Below the pieces are notes generated by a model. That model saw only the letters and a program-made list of their open reading frames with translations. It was not told where the DNA came from and did not search any database. 35,993 nt of DNA from Oscillospiraceae bacterium (GTDB lineage Bacteria; Bacillota; Clostridia; Oscillospirales; Acutalibacteraceae). Of the stretch, positions 24,331-33,759 are shown in pieces; within the stretch, counting starts at the first letter, position 1; each line of letters opens with the position of its first letter. The position numbers and the translations under genes are program-made. Location of the stretch: positions 1 to 35,993 of the forward strand of contig CADBNN010000029.1 of assembly GCA_902796075.1 (NCBI GenBank), read 5' to 3'.

Positions 24331-25026
24331 TTACGATTTGGCAGGGGTCTCTTCCAGCCCCATCAGCCGCAGCGCCTCGCGGGCGGCGGCCTGTTCGGCC
24401 TCTTTTTTGCTGCGGCCGGCGCCGGTGCCCACCAGATTGGAATTGATGCGCACCTCATAGCGAAACAGCTTGTCGTGGTCGGGGCCGCTTTCTTCCACCA
24501 GCAAATAGGTCAGCCGGTCTTCGGGATTTTGCTGAATGACTTCTTGCAGCATGGTTTTGTAATCCTTAAACGCCGCCGTGCGGTGAGCGTCCAGCGTGGG
24601 CACCACGTAGGTCAGCACAAAGGTGCGGGCCGGCTCCAGCCCGCCGTCCAGATAAATGGCGGCGATGAGCGCTTCAAAGGCGTCGGCCAGAATAGACGGC
24701 CGGGTGCGCCCGCCGGTGTGCTGTTCCCCCTTGGAAAGCAGCAAATAGTCCCCCAACCCGATTTGGGTGGCAAAGCCGAACAGGGCTTTTTCGCACACCG
24801 AAGCCGCCCGGATGCGGGTGAGTTCTCCTTCCGGCAGGTGGGGAAAGTGATGGAATAAATAGTCGGCCACCACCACCGAAAGCACCGAATCCCCTAAAAA
24901 TTCCAGCCGTTCGTTGCACAGCGCGGGCTGCTTTTTTTCATGGGCAAAGGAAGAATGGGTGAGCGCCTGCTGCAAATAGGCCGGCTGTTGAAACGTGTAA
25001 CCGATCACGTGTTCCAGTTGGGTCAT
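24331..25026 (-). CDS. rnc: Ribonuclease III
   Basis: A 231-residue double-strand-specific endoribonuclease for rRNA and mRNA processing. The catalytic signature NERLEFLGDSVLSVVVADYL (38-57) and ADAFEALIAAIYLDGGL carry the metal-binding acidic residues. The C-terminal dsRNA-binding domain includes GTGAGRSKKEAEQAAAREAL. ATG 25026 overlaps the plsX stop as ATGA. The acpP gene that commonly lies between plsX and rnc is absent. Confidence 0.97.
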   Translation of the reverse strand: MTQLEHVIGYTFQQPAYLQQALTHSSFAHEKKQPALCNERLEFLGDSVLSVVVADYLFHHFPHLPEGELTRIRAASVCEKALFGFATQIGLGDYLLLSKGEQHTGGRTRPSILADAFEALIAAIYLDGGLEPARTFVLTYVVPTLDAHRTAAFKDYKTMLQEVIQQNPEDRLTYLLVEESGPDHDKLFRYEVRINSNLVGTGAGRSKKEAEQAAAREALRLMGLEETPAKS

Positions 25027-26036
25027 GCTTCACCTGTCCCCTTTCCGGCGGCCACCGCCTGATTGATGGCGTCGATAAGCCCGGCGCCCGCAAACCGGTC
25101 GGCCTGGCGAATGGCGTTTTTAACGGCCACGGCGTTGGAACTGCCGTGGGCCTTCACCACCGGCGCTTTCACGCCCAACAAGGGGGCGCCGCCCTCGGCG
25201 GAATAGTCCATCATACTCTTTAAGGGCCGCAAGCTGTTTTTGACCAGCAGCGCCCCCAGTTTGGTTTTAAGGTTTTGATAAAACGCGGTTTTGAGCATGC
25301 CCACAAAAGCGGCCCCCGCCCCTTCGGTGAGCTTTAACACCACGTTGCCGGCAAAGCCGTCGGTCACCAGCACGTCGCAGGCGCCGCCGGGCACGTCCCG
25401 GCCTTCCACGTTGCCGATGAAGTTGAGCCCCGACGCTTGCAGCAGCCGGTAGGTTTCCTGCCGCAGGGCGTCGCCTTTGGTATCTTCGGTGCCCACGTTA
25501 AGCAGGCCGATGCGGGGAGAGGCCACGCCGCGCACCAGACGCATATACCGGTCGCCCATCACGGCAAAATCCATCAGCATTTCGGGGCGGCATTCGGCGT
25601 TGGCGCCCGAATCCACCAGCAAATAGGGATCGCCCGGCGTGGGCACCAGCGTGGCGATGGCAGGCCGTTTTACGCCTTTAATGCGCCCCACGATCAGGGT
25701 GGCGCCCACCACCAGCGCGCCGGTGGAACCGGCCGAAACCAGCCCGTCCCCCTTGCCGGCGGCCAACAGATCCAGCGCCACGCCCATAGAACAGTCCCGC
25801 TGGGCTTTTAATATTTCAGTGGGGGGCAGGTGCATGTCCATGCCCCGGTCGGCCTGCACAAAGGTGATGCCCGCCAGCGAAATACCCTGCTGTTCGGCCA
25901 GCGCCCGCAGTTGCTGTTCGGGTCCCACCAGGGTCACGCCCACGCCCAGTTCGGCCACGGCGTCGGCCGCGCCCTGCAGGTTGCACAGGGGGGCGTTGTC
26001 GCCGCCCAGCGCGTCCACAATGATTTGATTGGCCAT
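25023..26036 (-). CDS. plsX: Phosphate acyltransferase PlsX
   Basis: A 337-residue soluble enzyme that converts acyl-ACP to acyl-phosphate, the donor used by PlsY. Motifs: IIVDALGGDNAP at the N-terminus, RAAMDM-like MDMHLPPTEILK region, VSAGSTGALVVGATLIVGRI, VDSGANAECRPEML, and VTDGFAGNVVLKLTEG. It lies 3 bases after prfA and overlaps rnc. Its partner gene (plsY-like) is at 5291-5908. Confidence 0.97.
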   Translation of the reverse strand: MANQIIVDALGGDNAPLCNLQGAADAVAELGVGVTLVGPEQQLRALAEQQGISLAGITFVQADRGMDMHLPPTEILKAQRDCSMGVALDLLAAGKGDGLVSAGSTGALVVGATLIVGRIKGVKRPAIATLVPTPGDPYLLVDSGANAECRPEMLMDFAVMGDRYMRLVRGVASPRIGLLNVGTEDTKGDALRQETYRLLQASGLNFIGNVEGRDVPGGACDVLVTDGFAGNVVLKLTEGAGAAFVGMLKTAFYQNLKTKLGALLVKNSLRPLKSMMDYSAEGGAPLLGVKAPVVKAHGSSNAVAVKNAIRQADRFAGAGLIDAINQAVAAGKGTGEA

Positions 26037-26039
26037 CGG

Positions 26040-27104
26040 TTATTCCTCCCCTTGCAGCTGCGCGGCCCGTTGGGCGGTGATCAGCGCGTCTATGATCTCG
26101 TCCAGATCTCCGTTGAGGATCTGTTCCAGTTTATACAGGGTCAGGCCGATACGGTGGTCGCTCACCCGGCCCTGGGGATAGTTATAGGTGCGAATGCGTT
26201 CCGACCGGTCGCCGGTGCCCACTTGGCTGCGCCGCTGAGAGGCGATCTGGTCGGCCTGTTCGGCCTGCTTCTGCTCATACAGCCGGGAGCGCAGCACCTT
26301 CATGGCTTTTTCCCGGTTTTTGTGCTGGCTGCGTTCGTCCTGGCATTCCACAATAAGCCCGGTGGGCAGGTGGGTGATGCGAATAGCCGATTCGGTTTTG
26401 TTGATATGCTGGCCGCCGGCGCCGGAGGAGCGGAAGGTATCGATCTGCAGATCGGCAGGGTTGATTTCGATCTCCACGTCTTCGGCTTCGGGCAGCACCG
26501 CCACCGTAACGGTGGAGGTGTGGATGCGGCCCTGGGTTTCGGTTTCGGGCACCCGCTGCACCCGGTGCACGCCGCTTTCAAACTTCAAGCGGGAATAGGC
26601 GCCCTCCCCTTCTATCATAAAACTGACCTCTTTATAGCCCCCCAGTTCGGTGGCGTTTTCGCTTACCAGTTCAATTTTCCACCGGCGGGCTTCGGCGTAC
26701 ATGGAATACATGCGAAACAGCACCCCGGCAAACAGGGCGGCCTCTTCCCCGCCGGCGCCGCCCCGGATCTCCACGATCACGTTCCGGTCGTCGTTAGGGT
26801 CCTTGGGCAGCAGCAGGATCTTCAGTTCTTCGCTGAGCCGTTCGATCTCTTCTTTGGTTTCGGCCAGTTCTTCTTCCGCCAGTTCTTTTAATTCTTTATC
26901 GCCGGCCGACAGCAGTTCCTTGGCTTCCTCCTGCCGGGCTTTGGCCTGCTCATACGCCCGGAATGTTTCCACCACCGGCGTGAGGGTCTTGTATTCTTTC
27001 ATCAGGGTTTTATATTGCTGCTGATCCCCCGCCACAGCCGGGTCTTGCAGCTGCAAGGAGATCGCGTCATATCGCTTGGCTACTTCGTTGAGTTTTTCAA
27101 ACAT
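26040..27104 (-). CDS. prfA: Peptide chain release factor 1
   Basis: A 354-residue class I release factor reading UAA/UAG. The GGQ loop is at 230-232 ([17 protein letters not shown]) and the PxT-type recognition region lies before it ([13 protein letters not shown]). Length is standard. ATG 27104 shares its A with the upstream DUF951 stop (TGATG), so translation is coupled. The methyltransferase prmC, often next to prfA, is not present here. Confidence 0.98.
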   Translation of the reverse strand: MFEKLNEVAKRYDAISLQLQDPAVAGDQQQYKTLMKEYKTLTPVVETFRAYEQAKARQEEAKELLSAGDKELKELAEEELAETKEEIERLSEELKILLLPKDPNDDRNVIVEIRGGAGGEEAALFAGVLFRMYSMYAEARRWKIELVSENATELGGYKEVSFMIEGEGAYSRLKFESGVHRVQRVPETETQGRIHTSTVTVAVLPEAEDVEIEINPADLQIDTFRSSGAGGQHINKTESAIRITHLPTGLIVECQDERSQHKNREKAMKVLRSRLYEQKQAEQADQIASQRRSQVGTGDRSERIRTYNYPQGRVSDHRIGLTLYKLEQILNGDLDEIIDALITAQRAAQLQGEE

Positions 27105-27298
27105 CAGGCATCCTCCGAACCGCCGGACAGCAGTTTTTTAATGGCTTTTTCACACTGGCGCCGGGGCAGCATGATCTCGTGCCCACAGGTCTCGCAGCGG
27201 ATCTTAAAATCCATCCCCACGCGGGTCACGGTGAACACGCTGCCGCCGCAGGCGTGCTTTTTTTTCATCTGCACCCGGTCGCCGACTTGTACGTTCAT
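27104..27298 (-). CDS. DUF951-family small protein
   Basis: A 64-residue protein: [19 protein letters not shown], then [19 protein letters not shown]. The Cys residues (CGG and CETC) could bind zinc. This short family is widespread in Firmicutes; its function is not known to me. It is the first gene of the - strand operon leading to prfA-plsX-rnc-smc-ftsY-rdgB, with the promoter just upstream. Confidence 0.92.
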   Translation of the reverse strand: MNVQVGDRVQMKKKHACGGSVFTVTRVGMDFKIRCETCGHEIMLPRRQCEKAIKKLLSGGSEDA

Positions 27299-27335
27299 GC
27301 CGTCACCCCTTTTGCGTCCCGCAATTATTCATAGT

Positions 27336-27364
27336 ATTATACCATATTTTCGCCCGTGTTGCAA
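27336..27364 (-). promoter_or_regulatory. Sigma-A-type promoter of the DUF951-prfA-plsX-rnc-smc operon
   Basis: On the - strand: TTGCAA (27364-27359), a 17-base spacer, TATAAT (27341-27336), about 40 bases before the DUF951 start. The rest of the gap to 27489 holds no other clear element. I did not find a convincing promoter for the rightward S1 gene. Confidence 0.8.
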
Positions 27365-27488
27365 CGGTTATTTCACGCTTTCTCCGGCAAAACCGGCCCC
27401 CAAGCGGAAACGGACCGGGGCCCCGGCATGTTCCGCCCCGGCGGCGCATACACATAAAACAAAAACCCAAGAAACGGAAGGAACCGCT

Positions 27489-28412
27489 ATGAATTATCTG
27501 CCCGAAGGAACCCTGTGGGAGACCCCCGCCAACCAAAAAGCCCTTGCCACCCCGGCCGGCATGCGGGAAGCCATGGCCGCCCAAACCATTTTGGAAGCCC
27601 GGGCCAGTTTGTGTGACGCCGCCCACAATTTGTGGGTGGATCTGCCCTGCGGACGGGGGCTGATCCCCCGGGAGGAAGGGGCCCTGGGCATGGAAGACGG
27701 CCGCGTGCGGGATATTGCCCTCATCGCCCGGGTAAACCGGCCGGTGTGCTTTGTGGTGCGGCAGATCACCATTGACGAAACCGGCCGGCCGCTGGCGCTG
27801 TTGTCCCGCCGGGCGGCTCAGGACCGCTGCCGCCGGGAATATGTGGACGCCCTGCGCCCCGGCGACGTGATAGACGTGCGCATTACCCACCTGGAGCCCT
27901 TTGGCGCTTTTTGCGACATAGGCTGCGGCCTGCCTTCGCTGATTCCCATAGACTGCATTTCGGTTTCGCGCATTGCCCACCCGGCCGACCGGTTTGCGGT
28001 GGGCGACGCCGCCCGGGCGGTGGTGAAGGCCCGCCTGCCCGACGGCCGGGTGAGCCTGACCCACAAAGAACTGCTGGGCACCTGGCAGCAAAACGCCGAT
28101 CTGTTCCGCCCCGGCGAAACGGTGGCGGGGCTTATCCGCACGGTGGAATCCTACGGCTGTTTTGTGGAACTCACCCCCAATCTGGCGGGGCTGGCCGAAC
28201 CCAAAGAAGGGGTGTCCCCCGGCCAGCAGGCGGCGGTGTTCATCAAAAATCTGATCCCCGAAAAAATGAAGGTGAAGCTCATTATCGTGAACGCCTTTTC
28301 CGCCCCCGAAGCCCCCCGCCGGGGCAAGTATTTCTTCACCGGCGCCCACATGGACGCCTGGGATTACACCCCCGCCGAGTGCGAAAAAATCATACAAACC
28401 CGCTTTGTCTGA
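27489..28412 (+). CDS. S1 RNA-binding domain protein
   Basis: A 307-residue protein; GGAAGGA precedes ATG 27489. It has at least two S1 (OB-fold) repeats: about 117-190 (RPGDVIDVRITHLEPFGAFC, then DIGCGLPSLIP) and about 205-265 (FRPGETVAGLIRTVESYGCF, then VELTPNLAGLAEP). A less clear degenerate N-terminal repeat precedes them (about 60-115). This resembles the short S1-like proteins of Clostridia rather than full six-repeat ribosomal protein S1. It probably binds mRNA or ribosomes; no specific role can be assigned. It has its own terminator and forms a single-gene unit. Confidence 0.85.
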   Translation: MNYLPEGTLWETPANQKALATPAGMREAMAAQTILEARASLCDAAHNLWVDLPCGRGLIPREEGALGMEDGRVRDIALIARVNRPVCFVVRQITIDETGRPLALLSRRAAQDRCRREYVDALRPGDVIDVRITHLEPFGAFCDIGCGLPSLIPIDCISVSRIAHPADRFAVGDAARAVVKARLPDGRVSLTHKELLGTWQQNADLFRPGETVAGLIRTVESYGCFVELTPNLAGLAEPKEGVSPGQQAAVFIKNLIPEKMKVKLIIVNAFSAPEAPRRGKYFFTGAHMDAWDYTPAECEKIIQTRFV

Positions 28413-28416
28413 AGGT

Positions 28417-28454
28417 CCGCCGCCCGCTTTTGCCGGGGCGGCGGCGATTTTTTT
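28417..28454 (+). terminator. Intrinsic terminator after the S1-domain gene
   Basis: CCGCCGCCC (28417-28425) and GGGCGGCGG (28436-28444) form a perfect 9-bp GC stem followed by CGA and seven T. Confidence 0.9.
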
Positions 28455-28476
28455 GCCAAAACGGTGAAAAAACTTA

Positions 28477-28505
28477 TTTACATTATTAAGAAAAAATGGT
28501 ATGAT
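28477..28505 (+). promoter_or_regulatory. Sigma-A-type promoter of the PFOR gene
   Basis: TTTACA (28477-28482), a 17-base spacer, TATGAT (28500-28505), in an A/T-rich setting about 45 bases before the start codon. Confidence 0.85.
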
Positions 28506-28548
28506 AGGGGTTGTGGAATCTATTCTTTGCAGAAAGGACGATCATACA

Positions 28549-31500
28549 ATGCCCAGAAAAACCAAAACGATGGACGGTAACTCGGCGGCGGCGCACGTTT
28601 CGTACGCCTTTACCGACGTAGCGGCCATCTACCCCATCACCCCCTCTTCCAACATGGCGGAAGAAACCGACAAAATGGCCGCCGCCGGACAGAAAAACCT
28701 GTTCGGTCAGGAAGTCAGAGTAGCCGAAATGCAATCGGAAGCCGGCGCGGCCGGCGCTGTGCACGGCTCTTTGGCGGCCGGCGCCCTCACCACCACCTAC
28801 ACCGCTTCCCAGGGTTTGCTGCTCATGATCCCCAACATGTACAAAATGGCCGGCGAACTGCTGCCCGGCGTTATCCATGTTTCGGCCCGTGCGGTGGCCA
28901 GCCACGCGCTGTCCATCTTCGGCGACCATTCGGATATTTACGCCTGCCGCCAAACCGGTTATGCCATGCTGTGCTCCAACAATCCCCAGGAAGTTATGGA
29001 CCTGGGCGCGGTAGCCCATCTTTCGGCCATTAAAGGCCGGGTGCCGTTTTTGCATTTCTTTGACGGTTTCCGCACCTCCCACGAAATTCAGAAAATCGCC
29101 GTTTGGGACTATAAAGACCTGGGCGAAATGCTGGATTGGGACGCGGTGAACGCCTTCCGTCGCCGCTCGCTCAACCCGGAACATCCGGTGCAGCGCGGCA
29201 CCGCCCAAAACCCGGATATCTTCTTCCAGGCGCGGGAAGCTTCCAACGGTTACTACGAACGCATCGTAGGCATTGTGGAAGATTATATGAAAGCCGTCAA
29301 CGCCAAGTTGGGCACCAAATATAAACTGTTTGAGTACCACGGCGCGCGGGATGCCGAAAAGGTCATCATCGCCATGGGTTCGGTGTGCGACACCATTGAA
29401 GAAACGGTGGATTACCTGAACGCCGCCGGCCAAAAAGTCGGTTTGGTCAAGGTCCATCTCTACCGTCCCTTCTCGGCCAAACACCTGCTGGCCGCCATTC
29501 CCAAAACCGCCAAGTTCATTTCGGTGCTGGATCGTACCAAAGAACCCGGTTCGCTGGGCGAGCCTCTGTATTTAGACGTGGCCGCCGCCCTGCGGGACAG
29601 CGCCTTTGCCGCCACGCCCCTTTACACCGGCCGCTACGGTTTGGGCTCTAAGGACACCACCCCCGCCCAGATCATCGCCGTGTATGACAATATGAAAGCC
29701 CGGGGCGCCAAAAAACGCTTCACCATCGGCATTGAAGACGACGTGACCAACCTGTCGCTGAAAGTCAAGGCCGCGGTGGACACCACCCCCGCCGGCACCC
29801 ACTCCTGCAAATTCTGGGGCCTGGGCTCCGACGGCACCGTGGGCGCCAACAAAAACTCCATCAAGATCATCGGCGATAACACCAACATGTTCGCCCAGGG
29901 GTATTTCTCTTACGATTCCAAAAAATCCGGCGGCGTTACCGTTTCGCACCTGCGCTTCGGCAAAAAGCCCATCAAGTCCACCTACCTGATCAACCAGGCG
30001 GACTTTGTGGCCTGCCACAATCCCTCGTACGTGGATAAGTACGACATGGTGAGCGACATCAAAAAGGGCGGCACCTTCCTGCTGAACTGCTCCTGGAACG
30101 AAAAAGAGCTGGACAAGCATTTGCCGGCCGATATGAAACGCTACATCGCCAAAAACAACGTGCAGTTCTATACCATCGACGCCACCCACATTGCCAAAGA
30201 ACTGGGTTTGGGCGGGCGCACCAACACCATTCTGCAAGCCGCTTTCTTCGCTTTGTCGGGCATTATTCCCAAAGCCAAGGCCGTGCAGCTGATGAAGGAC
30301 GCCGCCACCAAGTCCTACGGCAAAAAGGGTGAAAAAGTGGTGGCCATGAACCACGCCGCCATTGAAAAGGGGATTGACGGCTTTACCAAAGTGAACGTGC
30401 CCGCCGCCTGGAAGACCGCCGAAGACAAAGCCAAGGCCGAAGCCAAACTGCAGGGCAGCGACGCGCTGGTGACCTACGCCAAAAACGTGCTGATGCCCGT
30501 GAACGCCCAAAAGGGCGATACCCTGCCGGTTTCCACCTTTGTGGATATGGCCGACGGCACCGTGCCGCTGGGCTCCGCCGCCCTGGAAAAACGCGGCATC
30601 GCCGTGGACGTGCCCACCTGGATCCCCGAAAACTGCATTCAGTGCAACTTCTGCGCTTACGCTTGCCCCCACGCCGTGATCCGTCCCGTGGCCCTCACCG
30701 AAAAGGAAGCCGCCAAGGCCCCCAAGGATATGCCCATGAAGGATATGACCGGCCTGCCCGGCATGAAGTTTGCCATGACCGTTTCGGTGCTGGATTGCAC
30801 CGGCTGCGGCGTGTGCGCCCAGGTTTGCCCCGGCATGAAGGGCAACAAAGCCCTGGAAATGAATCCGCTGGATACGCAGCTTAAGAAACAGCAGGCCTTT
30901 GCTTACGGCCAAAAACTGCCCAAGAAAGAAGAAGTGGCCGCCAAGTTTGCCGCCACCACCGTTAAGGGCAGCCAGTTCCGTCAGCCGCTGCTTGAGTTCT
31001 CGGGCGCCTGCGCCGGCTGCGGCGAAACGCCTTATGCCAAGCTGGCCACCCAACTGTTCGGCGACCGTATGTACATTGCCAACGCCACCGGTTGTTCCTC
31101 CATTTGGGGCGGCTCGGCTCCCTCCACGCCTTACACGGTAAACGCCGAAGGCAAGGGTCCCGCCTGGGCCAACTCGCTGTTTGAAGACAACGCCGAATAC
31201 GGCTACGGCATGATGCTGGCCAACAAGACCCTGCGGGAACGGCTGGCCAAAAACGTACAGTTCCTGGCCGAAAATCACAAAGCAAAAGCCGTGCGGGAAG
31301 CCGCGCAGGCCTGGCTGGATACCATGGACGACGGCAAAGAAAACGCCCCCGCCGCCGAAGCGCTGAAAGCCGCTCTGAAAAAGAATCCCTGCGACTGCGA
31401 CGCCTATAAGTTCGTAACCGAAAACGCCGACTACCTGGCCAAAAAATCCATCTGGATCCTGGGCGGCGACGGCTGGGCTTACGATATCGGCTTTGGCGGA

Positions 31501-32088
31501 CTGGATCACGTGATCGCTTCGGGCGAAGACGTGAACATTCTGGTGTTCGATACCGAAGTGTATTCCAACACTGGCGGCCAGGCCTCCAAGTCCACGCCCA
31601 CCGGCGCGGTGGCCCAATTTGCCGCCGCCGGCAAAAAGGTGAAAAAGAAAGACCTTGCCGCCATCGCCATGAGCTACGGCTATGTGTATGTGGCGCAGGT
31701 GGCCATGGGCGCCGACATGAACCAGTGCCTGAAAGCCTTCCACGAAGCGGAAAGCTATCACGGCCCCTCCATCATCATTGCCTACGCGCCCTGCATCAAC
31801 CACGGCATTCGCGGCGGCATGGGCATTAGCCAGCTGGAAGAAAAGAAAGCGGTACAGGCCGGTTACTGGCACAACTTCCGGTTCGATCCCCGCAGGGCCG
31901 AAGCGGGCCAAAATCCCTTTACGCTGGATTCCAAAGCCCCCACCGAGTCCTACTCCGACTTTATTCACGGTGAAGTGCGCTACACCGCGCTGGAACGTTC
32001 CTTCCCCGAAAAGGCGGCGCAATTGTTCGCTACCGCGGAAGAAGACGCCAAGAAGAAGTACGATCATCTGGTGGAACTGAGCAAATAA
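28549..32088 (+). CDS. nifJ: Pyruvate:ferredoxin (flavodoxin) oxidoreductase
   Basis: An 1179-residue single-chain enzyme that converts pyruvate and CoA to acetyl-CoA and CO2 and reduces ferredoxin, the central step of clostridial fermentation. The N-terminal pyrimidine-binding domain has YPITPSSNMAE. Two ferredoxin-type [4Fe-4S] motifs are at C696-C706 (CIQCNFCAYACP) and C750-C760 (CTGCGVCAQVCP). A third-cluster CAGC is at 821-824. The TPP domain holds GGDGWAYDIGFGGLDHV and SNTGGQ (about 970-1010). AGAAAGGA lies 10 bases before ATG 28549; the frame open upstream covers the promoter and is not coding. Codon use is strongly biased, as for a highly expressed gene. Single-gene unit. Confidence 0.98.
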   Translation: MPRKTKTMDGNSAAAHVSYAFTDVAAIYPITPSSNMAEETDKMAAAGQKNLFGQEVRVAEMQSEAGAAGAVHGSLAAGALTTTYTASQGLLLMIPNMYKMAGELLPGVIHVSARAVASHALSIFGDHSDIYACRQTGYAMLCSNNPQEVMDLGAVAHLSAIKGRVPFLHFFDGFRTSHEIQKIAVWDYKDLGEMLDWDAVNAFRRRSLNPEHPVQRGTAQNPDIFFQAREASNGYYERIVGIVEDYMKAVNAKLGTKYKLFEYHGARDAEKVIIAMGSVCDTIEETVDYLNAAGQKVGLVKVHLYRPFSAKHLLAAIPKTAKFISVLDRTKEPGSLGEPLYLDVAAALRDSAFAATPLYTGRYGLGSKDTTPAQIIAVYDNMKARGAKKRFTIGIEDDVTNLSLKVKAAVDTTPAGTHSCKFWGLGSDGTVGANKNSIKIIGDNTNMFAQGYFSYDSKKSGGVTVSHLRFGKKPIKSTYLINQADFVACHNPSYVDKYDMVSDIKKGGTFLLNCSWNEKELDKHLPADMKRYIAKNNVQFYTIDATHIAKELGLGGRTNTILQAAFFALSGIIPKAKAVQLMKDAATKSYGKKGEKVVAMNHAAIEKGIDGFTKVNVPAAWKTAEDKAKAEAKLQGSDALVTYAKNVLMPVNAQKGDTLPVSTFVDMADGTVPLGSAALEKRGIAVDVPTWIPENCIQCNFCAYACPHAVIRPVALTEKEAAKAPKDMPMKDMTGLPGMKFAMTVSVLDCTGCGVCAQVCPGMKGNKALEMNPLDTQLKKQQAFAYGQKLPKKEEVAAKFAATTVKGSQFRQPLLEFSGACAGCGETPYAKLATQLFGDRMYIANATGCSSIWGGSAPSTPYTVNAEGKGPAWANSLFEDNAEYGYGMMLANKTLRERLAKNVQFLAENHKAKAVREAAQAWLDTMDDGKENAPAAEALKAALKKNPCDCDAYKFVTENADYLAKKSIWILGGDGWAYDIGFGGLDHVIASGEDVNILVFDTEVYSNTGGQASKSTPTGAVAQFAAAGKKVKKKDLAAIAMSYGYVYVAQVAMGADMNQCLKAFHEAESYHGPSIIIAYAPCINHGIRGGMGISQLEEKKAVQAGYWHNFRFDPRRAEAGQNPFTLDSKAPTESYSDFIHGEVRYTALERSFPEKAAQLFATAEEDAKKKYDHLVELSK

Positions 32089-32105
32089 TCCCCCTTAAAC
32101 CCCAA

Positions 32106-32138
32106 ACAGCCGAAGGAGAAATCCTTCGGCTGTTTTTT
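32106..32138 (+). terminator. Intrinsic terminator after PFOR
   Basis: ACAGCCGAAGGA (32106-32117), GAAA tetraloop, TCCTTCGGCTGT (32122-32133), then T5: a perfect 12-bp stem. Confidence 0.95.
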
Positions 32139-32189
32139 GTATGTTGCGAGCGCCTTGGAGCCATACTACCGGTAAAAGGAGGCGCAAGT

Positions 32190-32840
32190 ATGAAAAAATT
32201 ATTGTATATCACAGCCAACGCCAAGCCCGAACCGGATTCGGCCAGCAAAACGGTGGGGGCCGCGCTGGTACGGGCGCTGGCAGAACGTGCGCCGGTGCAA
32301 ACCGAAACCCTGGATCTGTACGCCACGCGTTTGCCGGTGCCCCGGCCGGCGCTGCTGGCGGGGCGCAACACCCTGGCGGGGCCGGAAGTGGTGGGCACCC
32401 TGCCCCCCGGCGACCGGGAAGACGCCGCCTGCATTCAAGGGCTGTGCGATCAATTTGTGGCGGCCGATTGGGTGGTGCTGGCCGCCCCCATGTGGAGTTT
32501 GTCCTTTCCGGCGGTGGTGAAGCAGTATTTAGACTGCATCATCCTCAACGGCAAAACCATCGCCTTCACCGACGAAAAGCCCCACGGCCTGCTCAACGAC
32601 CGGGAACGCAGTTTTGTTTATGTGCAGGCGTCGGGCGGACGCCTGCCGCTGCTGTTACGGCCGGTGCTGAACAAGGGGGTCAATTATGTAAGCGATATGA
32701 TGCGCTTTATGGGCGTAGCCCACGTGTATGAACTGCTGGCCGACGGCACCGGCACCACCCCGGAAGAACGGCGGGACGCCCTGGCCCGGGCCATGCAGGC
32801 CATCGGGCCGCTGGCAGCCGCCATAACCGGCGAACGGTAA
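32190..32840 (+). CDS. FMN-dependent NADH:quinone oxidoreductase / azoreductase-like
   Basis: A 216-residue flavodoxin-fold protein; AAGGAGG precedes the ATG. N-terminal KLLYITANAKPEPDSASKTV fits the FMN phosphate loop of the AzoR family (usual S-x-S-x-S replaced here by a variant). The AAPMWSLSFPAVVKQYLD motif (about 100-117) is characteristic, and YVQASGG follows in the flavin-contacting part. AzoR enzymes reduce quinones with NADH and protect against thiol stress; azo-dye reduction is a side activity. Single-gene unit between two terminators. Confidence 0.9.
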   Translation: MKKLLYITANAKPEPDSASKTVGAALVRALAERAPVQTETLDLYATRLPVPRPALLAGRNTLAGPEVVGTLPPGDREDAACIQGLCDQFVAADWVVLAAPMWSLSFPAVVKQYLDCIILNGKTIAFTDEKPHGLLNDRERSFVYVQASGGRLPLLLRPVLNKGVNYVSDMMRFMGVAHVYELLADGTGTTPEERRDALARAMQAIGPLAAAITGER

Positions 32841-32886
32841 AAAAAGAACGGGCGGTCGGTTTTTGCAACTGACCGCCCGGGTTTTG
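32841..32886. terminator. Bidirectional terminator between convergent genes
   Basis: CGGGCGGTC (32849-32857) pairs with GACCGCCCG (32871-32879). GGTTTTG follows on the + strand and a T7 run follows on the - strand, so it serves both the azoreductase-like gene and the phosphoesterase gene. Confidence 0.85.
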
Positions 32887-32893
32887 TATGAGA

Positions 32894-33733
32894 TTAAAAA
32901 CGCCACGTAAATGCGTCTTGCCGGCCGGCGGCGTGATGATAGACCGCCCCGTCTATGACGCAGTCGTTGGCGGGGGTATAATAGTGCGTGACCGCGCCGG
33001 TTGGGGTGAGGATCAGTTCCCGCCAGCCCCAAAACCCGTTGCCGGGATGCCCCGTTGCGTGGCTGTAAGAAAACTGGCCCGTTTGCACCAGCGGCTTGCC
33101 GCCGTATGCCGGCCCCAGCGGCACCACATCGCACCGGTGGGTATGGCCTTGAAACAGCCCTACAATGCGGTCTTCTTCCCGCACCAGCCGCGCAAAGGCT
33201 TCGCTTTCGCGCTCCAGGTCAAAAAAGTGGGCGCACAAAAACACACGTTTACCGGGATACCGCTCCATTTCCGCCCGGATCCAGGCCACATCCATCGGCG
33301 CATAGGTGCCGTCGCTGTGTTCACGGGGGTCCAGATCTCGCCCGAAGCTGTCGGCCAGAATAAAGGCGGCGCCGCCAACCGACAGGCTGGCGCGGCGGTG
33401 GCAGCCGGTCATTTCATAAAACAGCGCCTCGCCGTACTGCTCGTGGTTGCCGGGGATCATGGTATACGGCGTGCCCAGCCGGTCGGCGTAGGTGCGCACA
33501 AAATGCCGGGTGTTGCTTACGCCTTCGCGCAGCCAGCTGCCCTTCACGTCCCATTGCCAAAAGTCCAGCGAATAGTCTCCCAGCATCATGATATGGTCCA
33601 CCGGGCAGGCGGTGGCATAGGCACGGTATTGGCTCACAAGCCGTTCCATCCGCTCGGCCGTCGGCACGCCGTACCAGTCGATATGGCAGTCGTGCAAGTC
33701 GCTCATCAGCACCAAACGGGCCGTTGTTTCCAT
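32894..33733 (-). CDS. Calcineurin-like metallophosphoesterase
   Basis: A 279-residue protein with the complete metal-site motif set: SDLHD (D12, H14), LGDYSLD, GNHEQY, CAHFF and GHTHRCD. No signal peptide is visible, so it is probably cytosolic. The substrate cannot be read from sequence; family members act on phosphomonoesters, cyclic nucleotides or phospholipid head groups. ATG 33733 has a GGAGG-type site. It follows the DUF4432 gene by 26 bases and is probably co-transcribed with it. Confidence 0.88.
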   Translation of the reverse strand: METTARLVLMSDLHDCHIDWYGVPTAERMERLVSQYRAYATACPVDHIMMLGDYSLDFWQWDVKGSWLREGVSNTRHFVRTYADRLGTPYTMIPGNHEQYGEALFYEMTGCHRRASLSVGGAAFILADSFGRDLDPREHSDGTYAPMDVAWIRAEMERYPGKRVFLCAHFFDLERESEAFARLVREEDRIVGLFQGHTHRCDVVPLGPAYGGKPLVQTGQFSYSHATGHPGNGFWGWRELILTPTGAVTHYYTPANDCVIDGAVYHHAAGRQDAFTWRF

Positions 33734-33759
33734 AAGCCGCTTCCTCCGACCCCTTATGA

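Noticed and set aside
28501..28548. Upstream extension of PFOR by 16 codons
   Set aside because: It overlaps the -10 box and the transcript start; ATG 28549 gives the conserved N-terminus.
29572..32067. An 831-codon open frame antisense to the PFOR gene
   Set aside because: It is the shadow of a GC-rich, strongly codon-biased gene; its translation is Gly/His/Val-rich and has no domain signal. The PFOR on the + strand is certain.
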